Notes: generated by a model from the letters alone, not told the origin. Counted from the stretch's first letter, positions 1-8,844 are shown. The stretch: 64,000 nucleotides of DNA from Leptospira fainei serovar Hurstbridge str. BUT 6 (GCF_000306235.2 NZ_AKWZ02000006.1:1-64000); one strand, 5' to 3'. A program made the numbers and translations.

Positions 1-771
1 CACACTGTGAGAAATGATCATGTTGGATTTGCAATCGACCGCCGCTTGAGCATTGTAACCTACCAGGAATACGTTTCCTTTTTTCTGTAGATCGCAATCT
101 CTCTCATAGAGATGGACTCTACGACGGTCTTTGTGCTTTTTTAGGAATTTTACCGCATCCTGAAGCTTTTCTGCCTTTAGTTCTAATTCTTTTCTTTTGT
201 CTCGAATTTGAGAACGATCCATATCGGCAGACTTTTCCCATTCTTGAAATTTGACCTTACTTACCTTTTCGATTTGTTCAAGTCTAAGCTCGAATTTTTC
301 CAGGTCCCCTATATCATCGGGATTCGCATTCGCCTTTATCTTAGTGCCATCTATGGAAACGGTTTCAAAATCTATATAACCGCTTTCGTAACCGAGAAAT
401 ACCGTTTGAGAAAATAGATCTTCGATTTCAGTTCTGTGAGTCTTTCTGAACTTTGAGATAAAACTATGATCCAGCTCTTCTCCATCCAGAAGATAGATCA
501 ATTCAGCTCTGAGTTTGGATAACCTACAGAGTTCCCGCATCGAGATATTGCCGATTAAAATGGAATAAAAAAGAGCCGAAATAACTTTCTTCGGTGAAAT
601 TGCAGGTCTGCCAGTCTCATCATTCTGGTAATTCTTTTCGAAATCTTCGAAATCTAACCGATCAATGACTTTCTTAAAACCGTGAATCGGATGTTCTTCC
701 CCGAACAATTCCTTGAACTCTAAAACGTACATTCTAAGCTGATTCGGATCCGTATTCTTGAACTTTGCCAT
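1..771 (-). CDS. IS1182-like transposase, N-terminal part (cut by window edge)
   Basis: The frame is open for all 257 codons from an ATG at 771 to the left window edge, so the C-terminal half lies outside. The N-terminal third resembles the DUF772 region of IS1182/IS5-type transposases, with a GRPAISP stretch, then RELCRLSKLRAE and LDHSFISKFRK. It is followed by the motif IDGTKIKANA (about residues 140-149), whose Asp is normally the first catalytic acid of this DDE group. A Lys/Glu-rich coiled-coil insert follows, then GYNAQAAVD near the edge. These motifs are seen directly; the family name comes from memory of such motifs. I cannot tell whether the element is intact, because the remaining acidic residues and the other end are outside the window. 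Confidence 0.85.
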   Translation of the reverse strand, partial: MAKFKNTDPNQLRMYVLEFKELFGEEHPIHGFKKVIDRLDFEDFEKNYQNDETGRPAISPKKVISALFYSILIGNISMRELCRLSKLRAELIYLLDGEELDHSFISKFRKTHRTEIEDLFSQTVFLGYESGYIDFETVSIDGTKIKANANPDDIGDLEKFELRLEQIEKVSKVKFQEWEKSADMDRSQIRDKRKELELKAEKLQDAVKFLKKHKDRRRVHLYERDCDLQKKGNVFLVGYNAQAAVDCKSNMIISHSV

Positions 772-821
772 TCCGTAAATCTAGCAAGTTCCCTAAAATT
801 GCATCCCTTTTTCAACAGGCT
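1..821 (-). mobile_element. partial insertion sequence, IS1182-like, one end visible
   Basis: The transposase reading frame starts at 771, and the short non-coding stretch 772-821 probably contains the left terminal repeat. On the minus strand it reads GAGCCTGTTGAAAAAGG near 803-821, a sequence style common at ends of this IS group. The other end is outside the window, so the terminal inverted repeat and target duplication cannot be confirmed. The boundary at 821 is inferred because a GC-rich hairpin belonging to a genomic repeat begins immediately outside it. Confidence 0.55.
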
Positions 822-842
822 CCCCACCCAGGAAGGGTGGGG
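822..842. repeat. GC-rich hairpin, probable broken copy of the dispersed repeat
   Basis: CCCCACCC (822-829) pairs perfectly with GGGTGGGG (835-842) around a 5-base loop. Read on the minus strand, it matches the left part of the repeat copies at 10850, 48699 and 62740 (CCCCACCC, short loop, GGG[CT]GGGG). The rest of the repeat is missing because IS sequence begins at about 821. It also lies 38 bp past the pcnB stop codon, so it could act as that gene's terminator, although no clear U tract follows. Confidence 0.5.
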
Positions 843-879
843 AATCCTTCCTTGCCCAACGGAATTAAATCAAAAGAAT

Positions 880-2349
880 TTATTCTTCGTCATAGGTAGA
901 ATCGGAAGCATTTCCACGGCCAGGTCGATCGACCGGCTGGTCTGAATTTTCTTCCTCTGTTTCGGCGGCAGATCTACGATTCCTTTCGCGATCCGGTCTT
1001 CCACCTCTTCCTTTAAAATTCGCGCCTTCTCTCCGATGATTGCTCCGAGACGGGCGCCCTTCCCTTTTGCCTGAAGGAGGAACGGGGCGTTTTCGCACGG
1101 AGATCTCCCAAAAGAACGCACATTGTAATGCATTGTCGTTATTATCCGCAATCGCATTGATTTTAAAAACGTAGAACGCGTCGTAAAAGAAATCCTTTTT
1201 CCGGAAGAAATTATTTTGAGAGGCTTTTTCGTCCTCGGTATGATAAAATCGCTCCTGAGATGCGAAGACTTTAATTAATCTTTCTTTATCCTTTTTCGGA
1301 GTACCCAATCGTTGGAAAATAGGTTCGAGGGCCGTCTTCAATGAAGCGACTAGATGTCCTCCTTTTTTAGAAACCGCATCTTGAACGATGTCCGAAAATA
1401 GAAGGGCGTAAAAGATTTGAGGAGTCAATTCCTCCCGCTCGGAAAGTAATTTATCCGCAATTACTAGACGTTTACCGATACGGGTTTGAAGAAATTTATC
1501 GCCGAAGTCCGCATTCTTTTTTCGCTCTTTTTCGAAAGCTTCCTTAAAAAGAACATCCAAAAGATGATTTTGCGCCATCCCTTGAAAAATCAGAGATGTC
1601 TTCCAAGTTCGAAAGATTTTATTGTATTCTTCCAGCATGCGCGAAGTGGATGCTTTCTCCAGTTCGGACGTATTCTTCTTAATGGATTTGGAAGTACCTC
1701 TATCGATCTTAAGACCGAGTAGCACGGCGAATTTTACCGCGCGGAGCATGCGAACAGGATCTTCGCGAAAAGAAATTTCAGGATTTCCGATCACCCGCAA
1801 TTGTCTATTTCGGATGTCGTCGAATCCGCCGACATAGTCGACGATGGAATCGTTTCGGATATCGTAGTACAGCGCATTGATAGTAAAATCCCGACGAGCC
1901 GCATCTTCTTGCGGAGTTCCGAATTTATTATCCCGCTTGATCAGATAATCTTGCTCTTCGACATGCTTACCGAAGCGATGTTCGGGAAGAGATCGAAAGG
2001 TACTTACTTCGATTACTTTTCCCCGAAACAAAATATGAACGATCTTAAATCGACGTCCGATGATTCTGCAGTTATTAAAGATTTTTTTAATTTGATTCGG
2101 AGTAGCGTTAGTCACGACGTCGAAGTCTTTCGGCTTACGCTCGAGAAGTAAATCGCGGACGCCTCCGCCAACGATATAGGCCTTGTATCCGAATTTATGA
2201 AGGCGGTGAATAATCTTGACCGCGTCCTCATCAATCATATTCTTCCGAATCGGATGAGCATCCCGGTAGAATCGCTTTCCATCCGGGTAAATTAGAATGT
2301 CTTCGACGGATCCTATTTTTTTCTTGAATAGATTGGACAGGAATTTCAT
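880..2349 (-). CDS. pcnB: poly(A) polymerase family nucleotidyltransferase PcnB
   Basis: This is a class II nucleotidyltransferase that adds A residues to RNA 3' ends, or in some lineages acts in CCA addition. The N-terminal catalytic core shows [12 protein letters not shown] followed by [10 protein letters not shown] (the GG...DxD metal site, about residues 60-85). It then has [11 protein letters not shown] and [12 protein letters not shown], then [14 protein letters not shown]. The GRRF..VH motif and LIGNPE-like segment fit PcnB better than CCA-adding enzymes. The last 75 or so residues are a low-complexity Arg/Gly/Glu tail ([28 protein letters not shown]) ending in an acidic stretch. At 489 residues it is close to normal length for the family. 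The start is ATG, with only a weak ribosome site. It is transcribed away from the divergent M23 peptidase gene, 58 bp apart. Confidence 0.85.
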   Translation of the reverse strand: MKFLSNLFKKKIGSVEDILIYPDGKRFYRDAHPIRKNMIDEDAVKIIHRLHKFGYKAYIVGGGVRDLLLERKPKDFDVVTNATPNQIKKIFNNCRIIGRRFKIVHILFRGKVIEVSTFRSLPEHRFGKHVEEQDYLIKRDNKFGTPQEDAARRDFTINALYYDIRNDSIVDYVGGFDDIRNRQLRVIGNPEISFREDPVRMLRAVKFAVLLGLKIDRGTSKSIKKNTSELEKASTSRMLEEYNKIFRTWKTSLIFQGMAQNHLLDVLFKEAFEKERKKNADFGDKFLQTRIGKRLVIADKLLSEREELTPQIFYALLFSDIVQDAVSKKGGHLVASLKTALEPIFQRLGTPKKDKERLIKVFASQERFYHTEDEKASQNNFFRKKDFFYDAFYVFKINAIADNNDNALQCAFFWEISVRKRPVPPSGKREGRPSRSNHRREGANFKGRGGRPDRERNRRSAAETEEENSDQPVDRPGRGNASDSTYDEE

Positions 2350-2407
2350 ATGATAGGATGTACAGTCCTATAATCCCCCTCGGACCCCTACCTGCAAGTA
2401 AAAATCT

Positions 2408-3424
2408 ATGAACATAGAGGCAAAGTTCGAAGACCAACCGAGTTATCGTGAACGATTGAAAATATCATACCTTCGCGCATGCTCGAGCTGGGCTCGAATC
2501 CGGGAAAAAGGATCCAGAAAAATTTCCTTTCTCTTAGTTCCCCACGATCATGAAGCCGTTTTCAATTTGGAAGTGAGCGTCTTTATGGCGATCTTCTTAA
2601 CCGCTCTAGGTTGCGCGCTGTTCCTGCTCGCAGCTGCATTTGTCATTTATATGAACTTCTTTTTCGAGCCTGATAGGGAGCTGATTAGAAAAACAGATAA
2701 CAATGTCGGCTTATTTTTGTACTATGATTCTCTTTTGCAAGACGCCAAGAAAGAAATTTCCGGACTTGAGCGTAAAACCGAGCAATTAAATTTAGTGGCG
2801 TGGGACGAAGTTCCCTGGAAACGCATATTAACTTTTGACTACGTCCCGGAATTCAGTTTAAAAAAAGACGTGCCGGAATCTTCGACTAACATGGATTTGT
2901 ATCAGGATACTGTCGAAGGTTTTGCCGAACGCAATATTGAACTCTTTAAAATAAAACATGCATTTCAAAATGCCTTTGATTATTTGGAAGAAAGAGAGTC
3001 GATCTTGTATTCTATGCCGAGAGGGCGTCCTCTAAAACCCGGAGTCGGTTTTGTGACTTCCACATTCGGTGGTCGCGTGGATCCGTTCGGGCTTGTACAA
3101 TTAGGAGAGTTCCACTCCGGAATCGATTTTGCCGCCGGAGAAGGAACTCCGATTTATGCAACCGCTCCGGGAATCATCGCGGATAACGGGCAGTCGGCGG
3201 GCGGCCTTGGAAGAAGTATAAGGATCAATCACTTAAACGGTTTTTATACGGTATATGGGCATTGCTCTCAGGTACTTGTTGAGAAAGATCAGGTTGTAAA
3301 TAGAGGGGATCTGATCGGCCTCGTGGGCTCAACTGGTAAGGCGACCGGGCCTCACGTTCATTACGAAGTTCATATCGGCTACGATCCTCCCATGGACCCT
3401 GCCGAGTTCGTGAATATGGAATAG
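2408..3424 (+). CDS. M23 family (LytM-type) metallopeptidase, membrane anchored
   Basis: This is a predicted zinc peptidase acting on peptidoglycan cross-bridges in the periplasm. A basic N-terminus is followed by one transmembrane segment at about residues 55-85, then a helical/coiled linker. The C-terminal peptidase domain has HSGIDFA (His about 236 and Asp 240 of the HxxxD motif) and GPHVHYEV (HxH near 316-318), so the zinc ligands and catalytic His are all present and the enzyme is probably active. The 338-residue length and single anchor are typical of membrane-bound LytM proteins. The next gene, lgt, follows 75 bp later on the same strand. Confidence 0.88.
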   Translation: MNIEAKFEDQPSYRERLKISYLRACSSWARIREKGSRKISFLLVPHDHEAVFNLEVSVFMAIFLTALGCALFLLAAAFVIYMNFFFEPDRELIRKTDNNVGLFLYYDSLLQDAKKEISGLERKTEQLNLVAWDEVPWKRILTFDYVPEFSLKKDVPESSTNMDLYQDTVEGFAERNIELFKIKHAFQNAFDYLEERESILYSMPRGRPLKPGVGFVTSTFGGRVDPFGLVQLGEFHSGIDFAAGEGTPIYATAPGIIADNGQSAGGLGRSIRINHLNGFYTVYGHCSQVLVEKDQVVNRGDLIGLVGSTGKATGPHVHYEVHIGYDPPMDPAEFVNME

Positions 3425-3435
3425 TACAAATAAAA

Positions 3436-3462
3436 TCCCCGAAATCCCTCCCGTTTTGGGGA
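3436..3462 (+). other. small hairpin between M23 gene and lgt
   Basis: TCCCCGAAA (3436-3444) can pair with TTTTGGGGA (3454-3462) with one G-T pair. The stem is 9 bp, but no strong U tract follows, so it is more a processing or attenuation candidate than a clear terminator. Confidence 0.3.
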
Positions 3463-3499
3463 ACAAAATACTAGGGAAGATAGATCCAAAGTAGGAAAC

Positions 3500-4462
3500 A
3501 TGTTCGAAGTTATTCCCGTTCCAAAATGGCTCATGAACTTTGTTCAAGAGTATATCAGCAGAGACTGGCATGGATTATCCACGTTCAGTCTTTTAGTCGT
3601 AATGGCCTTTTTAGCGGCCTCTTATCTTCTGCCTAAAGAATTAGAACGAAAAGGATTAGAGCCGGAGCATGCCGATTGGCTTTTAATCCTAGGCGTTATC
3701 GGTACTCTTGTCGGAGCAAAAATCTTTTTTATTTTTGAAATTTGGGATCAGGTATTCGTGGATACCCCCGGTTTTGACGGTAAGTATCTTTACCCCATAA
3801 CCCATTATAACGGCTTTCCCGGCCGTCCCGGCCTTTGGAGCAGCCTTTTCTCGGGAAGTGGGCTTGTTTTTTACGGAGGATTTTTATTCGGACTTCTCTT
3901 CGTAACTCTTTATATTCTCAGACACAACTTGGATGTTAAATCATATCTCGACGCTTCGGTTCCGAGTATGGCATTAGGTTACGCAATCGGTCGCTTGGGA
4001 TGTTTTGTGTCCGGTGACGGTTGTTATGGATTCGCGACTGATATTCGAATTCCCCTACTCGTTTTCAATTACGAGGGAGCTCATCCATCCGGGGTCCCGG
4101 TTTGGAATACGCCGATTATCGAATCCGTCATATCATTCGGCTATTTCGCTTATTTCCAAGGTTGGGCGAGATTTCAAAACTTTCGTAAATTCAGCATAGG
4201 TGCGCAGTATCTGATTCTTCATGGACTGGCAAGATTAGGGGTAGAATTTCTCCGGGTAAATAAAGCGGTGATCCCTTTCATCGATCCGCCGAAATTGGTG
4301 AACATTCCGGCAGCGGACGGAAATCCTGAATTTCTAACCGGTTACTATTGGCACGGTTTTTCGCAATCTCAGTATGTTTCTATCGCGCTCATTCTCGTAG
4401 GAATTTACTTCATTATTAAGTGGCGACTCTGGGAGAAAGAAACTCCTCAAGTATCTGCGTAA
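3500..4462 (+). CDS. lgt: prolipoprotein diacylglyceryl transferase Lgt
   Basis: Lgt transfers diacylglycerol from phosphatidylglycerol to the lipobox Cys of prelipoproteins in the inner membrane. The 320-residue protein is polytopic, with about seven hydrophobic segments. Key segments are FYGGFLFGL (about 124-132), matching the family's YGG/HGG region, and [14 protein letters not shown] (164-177), corresponding to the Lgt signature GRxGNFxNxExxG but in the Cys-containing form seen in many non-proteobacterial homologues. The Arg of GRLG, essential in E. coli, is conserved. The ATG start is supported by AGGA seven bases upstream. Spirochaetes rely heavily on lipoproteins, so the gene is expected to be essential. 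Confidence 0.8.
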   Translation: MFEVIPVPKWLMNFVQEYISRDWHGLSTFSLLVVMAFLAASYLLPKELERKGLEPEHADWLLILGVIGTLVGAKIFFIFEIWDQVFVDTPGFDGKYLYPITHYNGFPGRPGLWSSLFSGSGLVFYGGFLFGLLFVTLYILRHNLDVKSYLDASVPSMALGYAIGRLGCFVSGDGCYGFATDIRIPLLVFNYEGAHPSGVPVWNTPIIESVISFGYFAYFQGWARFQNFRKFSIGAQYLILHGLARLGVEFLRVNKAVIPFIDPPKLVNIPAADGNPEFLTGYYWHGFSQSQYVSIALILVGIYFIIKWRLWEKETPQVSA

Positions 4463-4483
4463 ACTGTTCCAATCTTTCTATAA

Positions 4484-4534
4484 CGATAGTCTCCATCTCG
4501 ATAACGCTATTTATACCCGAGAAAGAGACTATCG
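4484..4534. other. inverted repeat between convergent lgt and dsbD
   Basis: CGATAGTCTC (4484-4493) and GAGACTATCG (4525-4534) are a perfect 10-bp inverted repeat with a 31-base loop. It lies in the 100-bp gap between convergent genes, where a bidirectional transcription end is expected. The U tract is poor, so the terminator role is inferred from location only. Confidence 0.5.
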
Positions 4535-4562
4535 GAGTATTTTCAATCCGTCGCAAAGTTAG

Positions 4563-5984
4563 TTAATTGGTTTTGTAATTTTCTACTTTGGCTTGTACGA
4601 ATTCACCGCGAATAGTTCGAATCATATCCGGAGTATTAAGATAATTATTCGTCTTAAATAGTACCTGACCGTCGGGTGAGAAAATGACGAAGAACGGGAG
4701 ACCGATTTTTAATTCGGGAAATCTAGGATCTTGTTCAAAACTTTGAAATTCTTTATCGTCATCTTTTATTTTCAAAAGAACCGCATGGTTCAAAGCCTTA
4801 TTTAATTCCGGGTCCGAAAGTGTTAGCTCTTCGAACTCCTTACAATTTGTGCACCAATCGGCGTAAAAATCCACGAAGACCGGGCGGGCTTCGGATTTTG
4901 CGACTTCAAAAGCGGCCTGCGAAACTCGATGCCAACCTAAATTTCCATGCTGTTCGATGAGATCCTCTTTATATACGTCGGGTGCGGTTCCCCAACCGAC
5001 CAGTCGAATAAACAATGCGATAAACAAAACCGAACCGGTTAACAATAACGCTTTTTTAGTTCGCTCAGTCTTATGAAGAATTTTATTTTGATAAAAATAA
5101 CTCGTTAAGAAAATTCCTAATCCGGCTACAAGTATCGATATGCTAAGATGGTTTTGAACTCCCCAAAGATTCATCGCCTTTATATAATATAGCCAGGCAA
5201 AGTAAAAAACTAAAAGCCCGAGTGACATTTGAATCCACTTTAACCATTTTCCCGATCTTGGAAGATGCAGGCCGAAAACACCGATCATCAAGAATGGAAG
5301 CCCTAATCCCATACCAAACAGAGTCATTTTAACGGAAGCTAACGCAAGAGAGGAAATTGATACGGAGCCCACTCCCGCAGTGACCTGGATTAGTATCGCA
5401 ACAACTACCGGTCCGACACAAGGAGATGACAAGAAACCGGCGCCCATTCCCAAAAGAAAAGTTCCCTTCCAACCTTGATAACCCTTCGTATTATTCGAAT
5501 AACGCCCCGGTATATGTAGCAAATTTACGGAAGCAAGAGCTAAAAGAAAAATTAAAATCGATAAAATTAAATTGGTCACGGGAAAACGAAGAATCGTATT
5601 GAAAGCGCCGCCGGTCAGGCCGGCAAGAACTCCGAAGCAGAGATACATGAAGGAAAGACCTACATAGTATAAGAGCGGATGTAGAATTTTACTCTCTGTC
5701 GATTGCCCTCGACTCTGGATGATCCCGACCGTAATAGGATACAAGGGATAAACACATGGGAGTAAGCTCGCAAATAATCCGCCCGCAAATAGGAATACCG
5801 CACTAAAGACAGAGAAGGATTCGCCGTTAATTCCATTCTCTATCCATCGGTTTAGGGACTGCACCGCATTCGGAGAGATAGATCCTTCCGCCCAAAGCTG
5901 CAATGGGGCAAGAACAACCAAGATAACGGCAATTACATTGATTGGACGAAAGCCGATGTTTTTTATTATCGCGGGTCTGTGCAT
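4563..5984 (-). CDS. dsbD: thiol:disulfide interchange protein, DsbD-type without N-terminal domain
   Basis: It moves reducing electrons from cytoplasmic thioredoxin across the inner membrane to periplasmic thiol proteins. A signal-like N-terminus is followed by an 8-helix CcdA-like core with the two redox Cys segments LLPCVYPLYP and SSPCVGPVVV. The C-terminal thioredoxin domain is periplasmic, with FYADWCTNCKEF (CxxC near residue 378). The immunoglobulin-like alpha domain found at the N-terminus of E. coli DsbD is absent: only about 45 residues separate the signal from the first core helix. Electrons may therefore leave directly from the thioredoxin domain. The gene stands alone, convergent with lgt. 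Confidence 0.87.
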   Translation of the reverse strand: MHRPAIIKNIGFRPINVIAVILVVLAPLQLWAEGSISPNAVQSLNRWIENGINGESFSVFSAVFLFAGGLFASLLPCVYPLYPITVGIIQSRGQSTESKILHPLLYYVGLSFMYLCFGVLAGLTGGAFNTILRFPVTNLILSILIFLLALASVNLLHIPGRYSNNTKGYQGWKGTFLLGMGAGFLSSPCVGPVVVAILIQVTAGVGSVSISSLALASVKMTLFGMGLGLPFLMIGVFGLHLPRSGKWLKWIQMSLGLLVFYFAWLYYIKAMNLWGVQNHLSISILVAGLGIFLTSYFYQNKILHKTERTKKALLLTGSVLFIALFIRLVGWGTAPDVYKEDLIEQHGNLGWHRVSQAAFEVAKSEARPVFVDFYADWCTNCKEFEELTLSDPELNKALNHAVLLKIKDDDKEFQSFEQDPRFPELKIGLPFFVIFSPDGQVLFKTNNYLNTPDMIRTIRGEFVQAKVENYKTN

Positions 5985-6219
5985 GTGCTGTATGTTTTAG
6001 ACCGGAAATCGGCCAGTGTATTCTCGAAAATGAGAAGAACCGCTTTGATTGCTCTCCACCTAATTACAGGCATGGGCTTCAAGGGTCAATTCAGAATCCT
6101 GCCATCCTAACATTGATTTTCTGAACTCTCCTCTTTGACGTCGAAAGATACTACAATGGACAGGAAAAGTCGCTAATTTACGTTTTTGGACCCGTCTAAA
6201 ATTGCCGATAGAAATTCTG

Positions 6220-6981
6220 ATGAAGGAAAAATCCCCCTCACTGCGATCGATCGGAGTCATTCTCGCACTGGGACTCGTATTTTCGGGTAATTCCTTCCTT
6301 ATCTCGGTTCCAGTTTCAATCAGCGCCGAACCCGATCTAGACTATAATTACGAATACGAAAAGAACGGCGTTTATACCAAATTCTCCGATTGGGTACCGT
6401 ACAAACTTCACAAATGGGAGCCTAAATTCTTAGAGGATTATTACGAGCTATACGGCTTAAAATTGCATTATAAAGAGAATGAACTTCGTCGAAATATCTT
6501 TTTTTTAAAAGCCGGCTTGAATCGAAGGTTTCGCCATCCTAGAAACGCGCTTTGCCAGGTGAAAAATGAGGAGGAATATCATAAGTATCGTCTTCTTCTA
6601 TTCATGCATATCAACCTCCAAATTATGAGATCTTATATGAGAATCGCCTCGCAATTCGATAAAAGACATCTCTACTTCTATAACCTGGATTTCGCCCACG
6701 AACTTAAGCAATCGTTCGAAGTCGCCGACGGTTTTTATAAAGAGGCGATTCCATATTGGGAACAGGCAGTCAAATACGCAGACGAGGCTTCGGAAAACGA
6801 TTCGGACCTTGACCTCGGAACGATGGAAACGGAACGCTTCGAAATAATTACCGGAAAATTAGACTTTGGAAAAATCATTTCGGACCACCGAAGTCGTCTG
6901 ACGAAAAAGCGTGAAACAGTAAGTGAATATCTGACCAAATATCCTGATGCCGATAGGCCTAACCTAGATCAAATTCCATAA
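6220..6981 (+). CDS. secreted helical protein of unknown function, Leptospira type
   Basis: I do not recognise this 253-residue protein with certainty. The ATG at 6220 gives a clean signal peptide ending near ISA/EPD (about residue 36); an upstream TTG at 6202 would add six residues. The mature part is Tyr- and charged-residue-rich, has one Cys, no membrane segment, and appears almost wholly helical (for example KFLEDYYELYGLKL and FMHINLQIMRSYMRIAS). The segment DYNYEYEKNGVYTKFSDW opens the mature protein. One possibility is a flagellar-sheath helical protein of the FcpA/FcpB kind, which are Leptospira-specific secreted proteins. That is a guess from size and composition, not from a motif I can verify. 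It is followed by a bidirectional terminator. Confidence 0.75.
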   Translation: MKEKSPSLRSIGVILALGLVFSGNSFLISVPVSISAEPDLDYNYEYEKNGVYTKFSDWVPYKLHKWEPKFLEDYYELYGLKLHYKENELRRNIFFLKAGLNRRFRHPRNALCQVKNEEEYHKYRLLLFMHINLQIMRSYMRIASQFDKRHLYFYNLDFAHELKQSFEVADGFYKEAIPYWEQAVKYADEASENDSDLDLGTMETERFEIITGKLDFGKIISDHRSRLTKKRETVSEYLTKYPDADRPNLDQIP

Positions 6982-7052
6982 GCCCGGAAAAACTGCAGAT
7001 CCTACTTGTTGAAAAAATTCCCTCGGCGAGTAAGAAGATCGGTTCAAAATAA

Positions 7053-7082
7053 AAAACCCCGAGTTGTTAGGCTCGGGGTTTT
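7053..7082. terminator. bidirectional intrinsic terminator
   Basis: AAAACCCCGAG (7053-7063) pairs with CTCGGGGTTTT (7072-7082) around an 8-base loop. The A and T tracts on both sides let it work in both directions, for the secreted protein gene ending at 6981 and for glnA ending at 7105. Confidence 0.88.
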
Positions 7083-7104
7083 AGTTACTACCGACGCTTG
7101 CTTA

Positions 7105-8526
7105 TTAGCAAGAATACGTAGTTAGGAACTCGAACGGATGCGGACGTCCTTCCCAAGGCCAAATTTCGGTTTCAAATTTGTAAGCCTTGTATGTCTGAAT
7201 GAACTCTTCAGTAAAGACGCTTCCTTTCTTGAAGATTTCCTTTCCTGCAAGCATATGCTCGATCGCTTCTCTTAACGTATGAGGCATTTGCTGAATTCCC
7301 TTCTCACGAATTTCGTCCAGAGTTAATTCAAACAAGTCCTCTTCCCGAGGCGGACCCGGATCGATCTTATTCTGAATTCCATCCAAGCCTGCCATTAACA
7401 TTGCCGAGAATGCCAGATACGGGTTTGCGGAAGAATCGGGGAAGCGGAACTCTACGCGCTTGGCTTTTTCACCGCTTACGAAGGGGATACGAGCACAAGC
7501 CGAACGGTTTTGAGCAGAGTATGCCAAAATCGCAGGCGCCTCGAACCCTGGTAATAAGCGTTTGTAAGAGTTAGTGGAAGCATTCGTAAATGCGGCAACG
7601 GTTTTTCCGTGCTTCAATACGCCGCCAGTGTAATGTAGAGCGATTTCGCTCAGTCCTTGATAGCCGTTACCTGCGAATAGGTTCTTACCGCCTTTCCAAA
7701 TAGATTGATGGCAGTGCATACCGTTACCGTTATCTCCGTAAAGAGGTTTCGGCATAAAGGTCGCGGTCTTTCCCCACTTGTGAGCAACGTTTTTTACGAC
7801 GTATTTCAATTTTTGAACATTATCGGCAGCTTCGATCAAGGTTCCGAATTTAACTCCGATTTCTCCTTGAGCTTGCGCAACCTCGTGGTGAACGACGAAA
7901 GTTTCCATTCCGATTTTATGCAGAGTTTTAACGATGTCGGCGCGAAGATCCACTTGAGAATCTACCGGAGCAACTGGGAAATAGCCGCCTTTCGTTCCAG
8001 GGCGGTGACCGGTGTTGATGGAACCAGGCATATCGGTATGAGAATTCCAAATACCTTCCGATGACTCTAATTCATAATATTGAATATTGATGGCATCGCG
8101 AACTTTCAATCCGTCAAAAATGAAAAATTCGTTTTCCGGTCCGAAATATACGGTATCACCGATTCCGCTAGATTGCAGGTATTTCACGGCATTCTTAGCG
8201 ATGGAACGAGGACATTTTTCGTAAGCTTGGTTTTTATAAATATCCCATACGTCGCAAATTACTACCAAGGTAGGATCTGCAGTAAAAGGATCGAGGAAGA
8301 TCGAAGTTGGATCCGGAATCAGTTGCATATCCGATTTGTCAATCGGTTGCCATGCGGGAATTGAGCTACCGTCAAAAGGAAGCCCCTTTAGAGTATCCTC
8401 ACCCACTGAATCAACGTGGTAGGATACGTGGTGCCAAGCACCCTTAATGTCCGTGAACCGGAAATCGTAAAAAAGAATGTTATTCGCTTTAGCGTAAGCG
8501 ATCACCTCTGCGGCGTTTTTAGCCAT
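7105..8526 (-). CDS. glnA: glutamine synthetase type I with Tyr-to-Phe change at the adenylylation position
   Basis: It condenses ammonia and glutamate to glutamine with ATP and is a dodecameric cytoplasmic enzyme. Type I motifs are present: [10 protein letters not shown] near residue 50, [14 protein letters not shown] in the ATP/glutamate region, [13 protein letters not shown], and [20 protein letters not shown]. At 473 residues it is close to the length of E. coli GlnA. The segment matching the enterobacterial adenylylation loop (NLYDLPPEE) reads DLFELTLDE here, with Phe at residue 399 where the modified Tyr should be. Regulation by GlnE-type adenylylation is therefore unlikely. It is monocistronic, preceded by a sigma-54 promoter, which points to control of transcription by nitrogen status. 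Confidence 0.95.
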   Translation of the reverse strand: MAKNAAEVIAYAKANNILFYDFRFTDIKGAWHHVSYHVDSVGEDTLKGLPFDGSSIPAWQPIDKSDMQLIPDPTSIFLDPFTADPTLVVICDVWDIYKNQAYEKCPRSIAKNAVKYLQSSGIGDTVYFGPENEFFIFDGLKVRDAINIQYYELESSEGIWNSHTDMPGSINTGHRPGTKGGYFPVAPVDSQVDLRADIVKTLHKIGMETFVVHHEVAQAQGEIGVKFGTLIEAADNVQKLKYVVKNVAHKWGKTATFMPKPLYGDNGNGMHCHQSIWKGGKNLFAGNGYQGLSEIALHYTGGVLKHGKTVAAFTNASTNSYKRLLPGFEAPAILAYSAQNRSACARIPFVSGEKAKRVEFRFPDSSANPYLAFSAMLMAGLDGIQNKIDPGPPREEDLFELTLDEIREKGIQQMPHTLREAIEHMLAGKEIFKKGSVFTEEFIQTYKAYKFETEIWPWEGRPHPFEFLTTYSC

Positions 8527-8598
8527 TGATCTGTGTCTCCTATGTTTTTCTACTAGGGGTCTCTAATTCACACGTCTATGCGTGGTCGTCAAGAATTA

Positions 8599-8614
8599 TG
8601 CAAAACACGTGCCA
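8599..8614 (-). promoter_or_regulatory. sigma-54 (RpoN) promoter of glnA
   Basis: On the minus strand TGGCAC (8614-8609), five bases (GTGTT), then TTGCA (8603-8599) match the -24/-12 consensus TGGCAC-N5-TTGCA at every position. Transcription would start near 8587, giving a leader of about 60 nt before the glnA ATG at 8526. RpoN control of glnA is established in many bacteria; here it is inferred from the sequence alone. Confidence 0.85.
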
Positions 8615-8691
8615 ACTCGCAATTTGCTTTTCCTAGTAATCCGAGTCTTCTTCCCGAAACCTTAACTAAAGAAAGGAAAGCTCTTCCTGCT

Positions 8692-8812
8692 CAGGCTAAA
8701 AATCCTTGAAGCGGAGGCAATCAGGAAAAAACTCCACATCAATGGATTCAATGGAATTTTCAAGAGTGCGAACACGCTCTCCTTTTAGCCTGCGCTTGTA
8801 CCGATCCGGTAC
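8692..8812 (+). promoter_or_regulatory. nested inverted repeats: possible structured leader RNA or activator sites
   Basis: CAGGCTAAAA (8692-8701) and TTTTAGCCTG (8783-8792) form a perfect 10-bp outer stem. Inside it, CTTGAA (8705-8710) can pair with TTCAAG (8759-8764), GGAG with CTCC (8713-8735), and GAG-T-GCG with CGC-T-CTC around an AACA loop (8764-8780). This is a three-way junction layout. A separate perfect palindrome GTACCG-ATC-CGGTAC follows at 8798-8812, ending 32 bases before the start of the unknown gene. If it is RNA, the plus strand is the plausible one, because glnA transcription starts further left. As DNA, the repeats could instead bind a sigma-54 activator. Confidence 0.45.
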
Positions 8813-8844
8813 ACTCCGCTCAAATCGTACTCAAGGGGAAACCG

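Larger units (their letters stand above)
8527..8844. other. 318-bp divergent intergenic region between glnA and an unknown gene
   Basis: No open frame of note. It holds, from glnA outward, a sigma-54 promoter (8599-8614), a region of nested inverted repeats (8692-8792) and a 15-bp palindrome (8798-8812). The spacing of the repeats, roughly 90-210 bp from the promoter, suits enhancer sites for an activator. The nesting also suits a folded leader RNA for the plus-strand gene. Confidence 0.6.

Noticed and set aside
870..1157. Open frame inside the pcnB tail in another frame
   Set aside because: It is a shadow of the low-complexity Arg/Gly tail, and pcnB has full family support.
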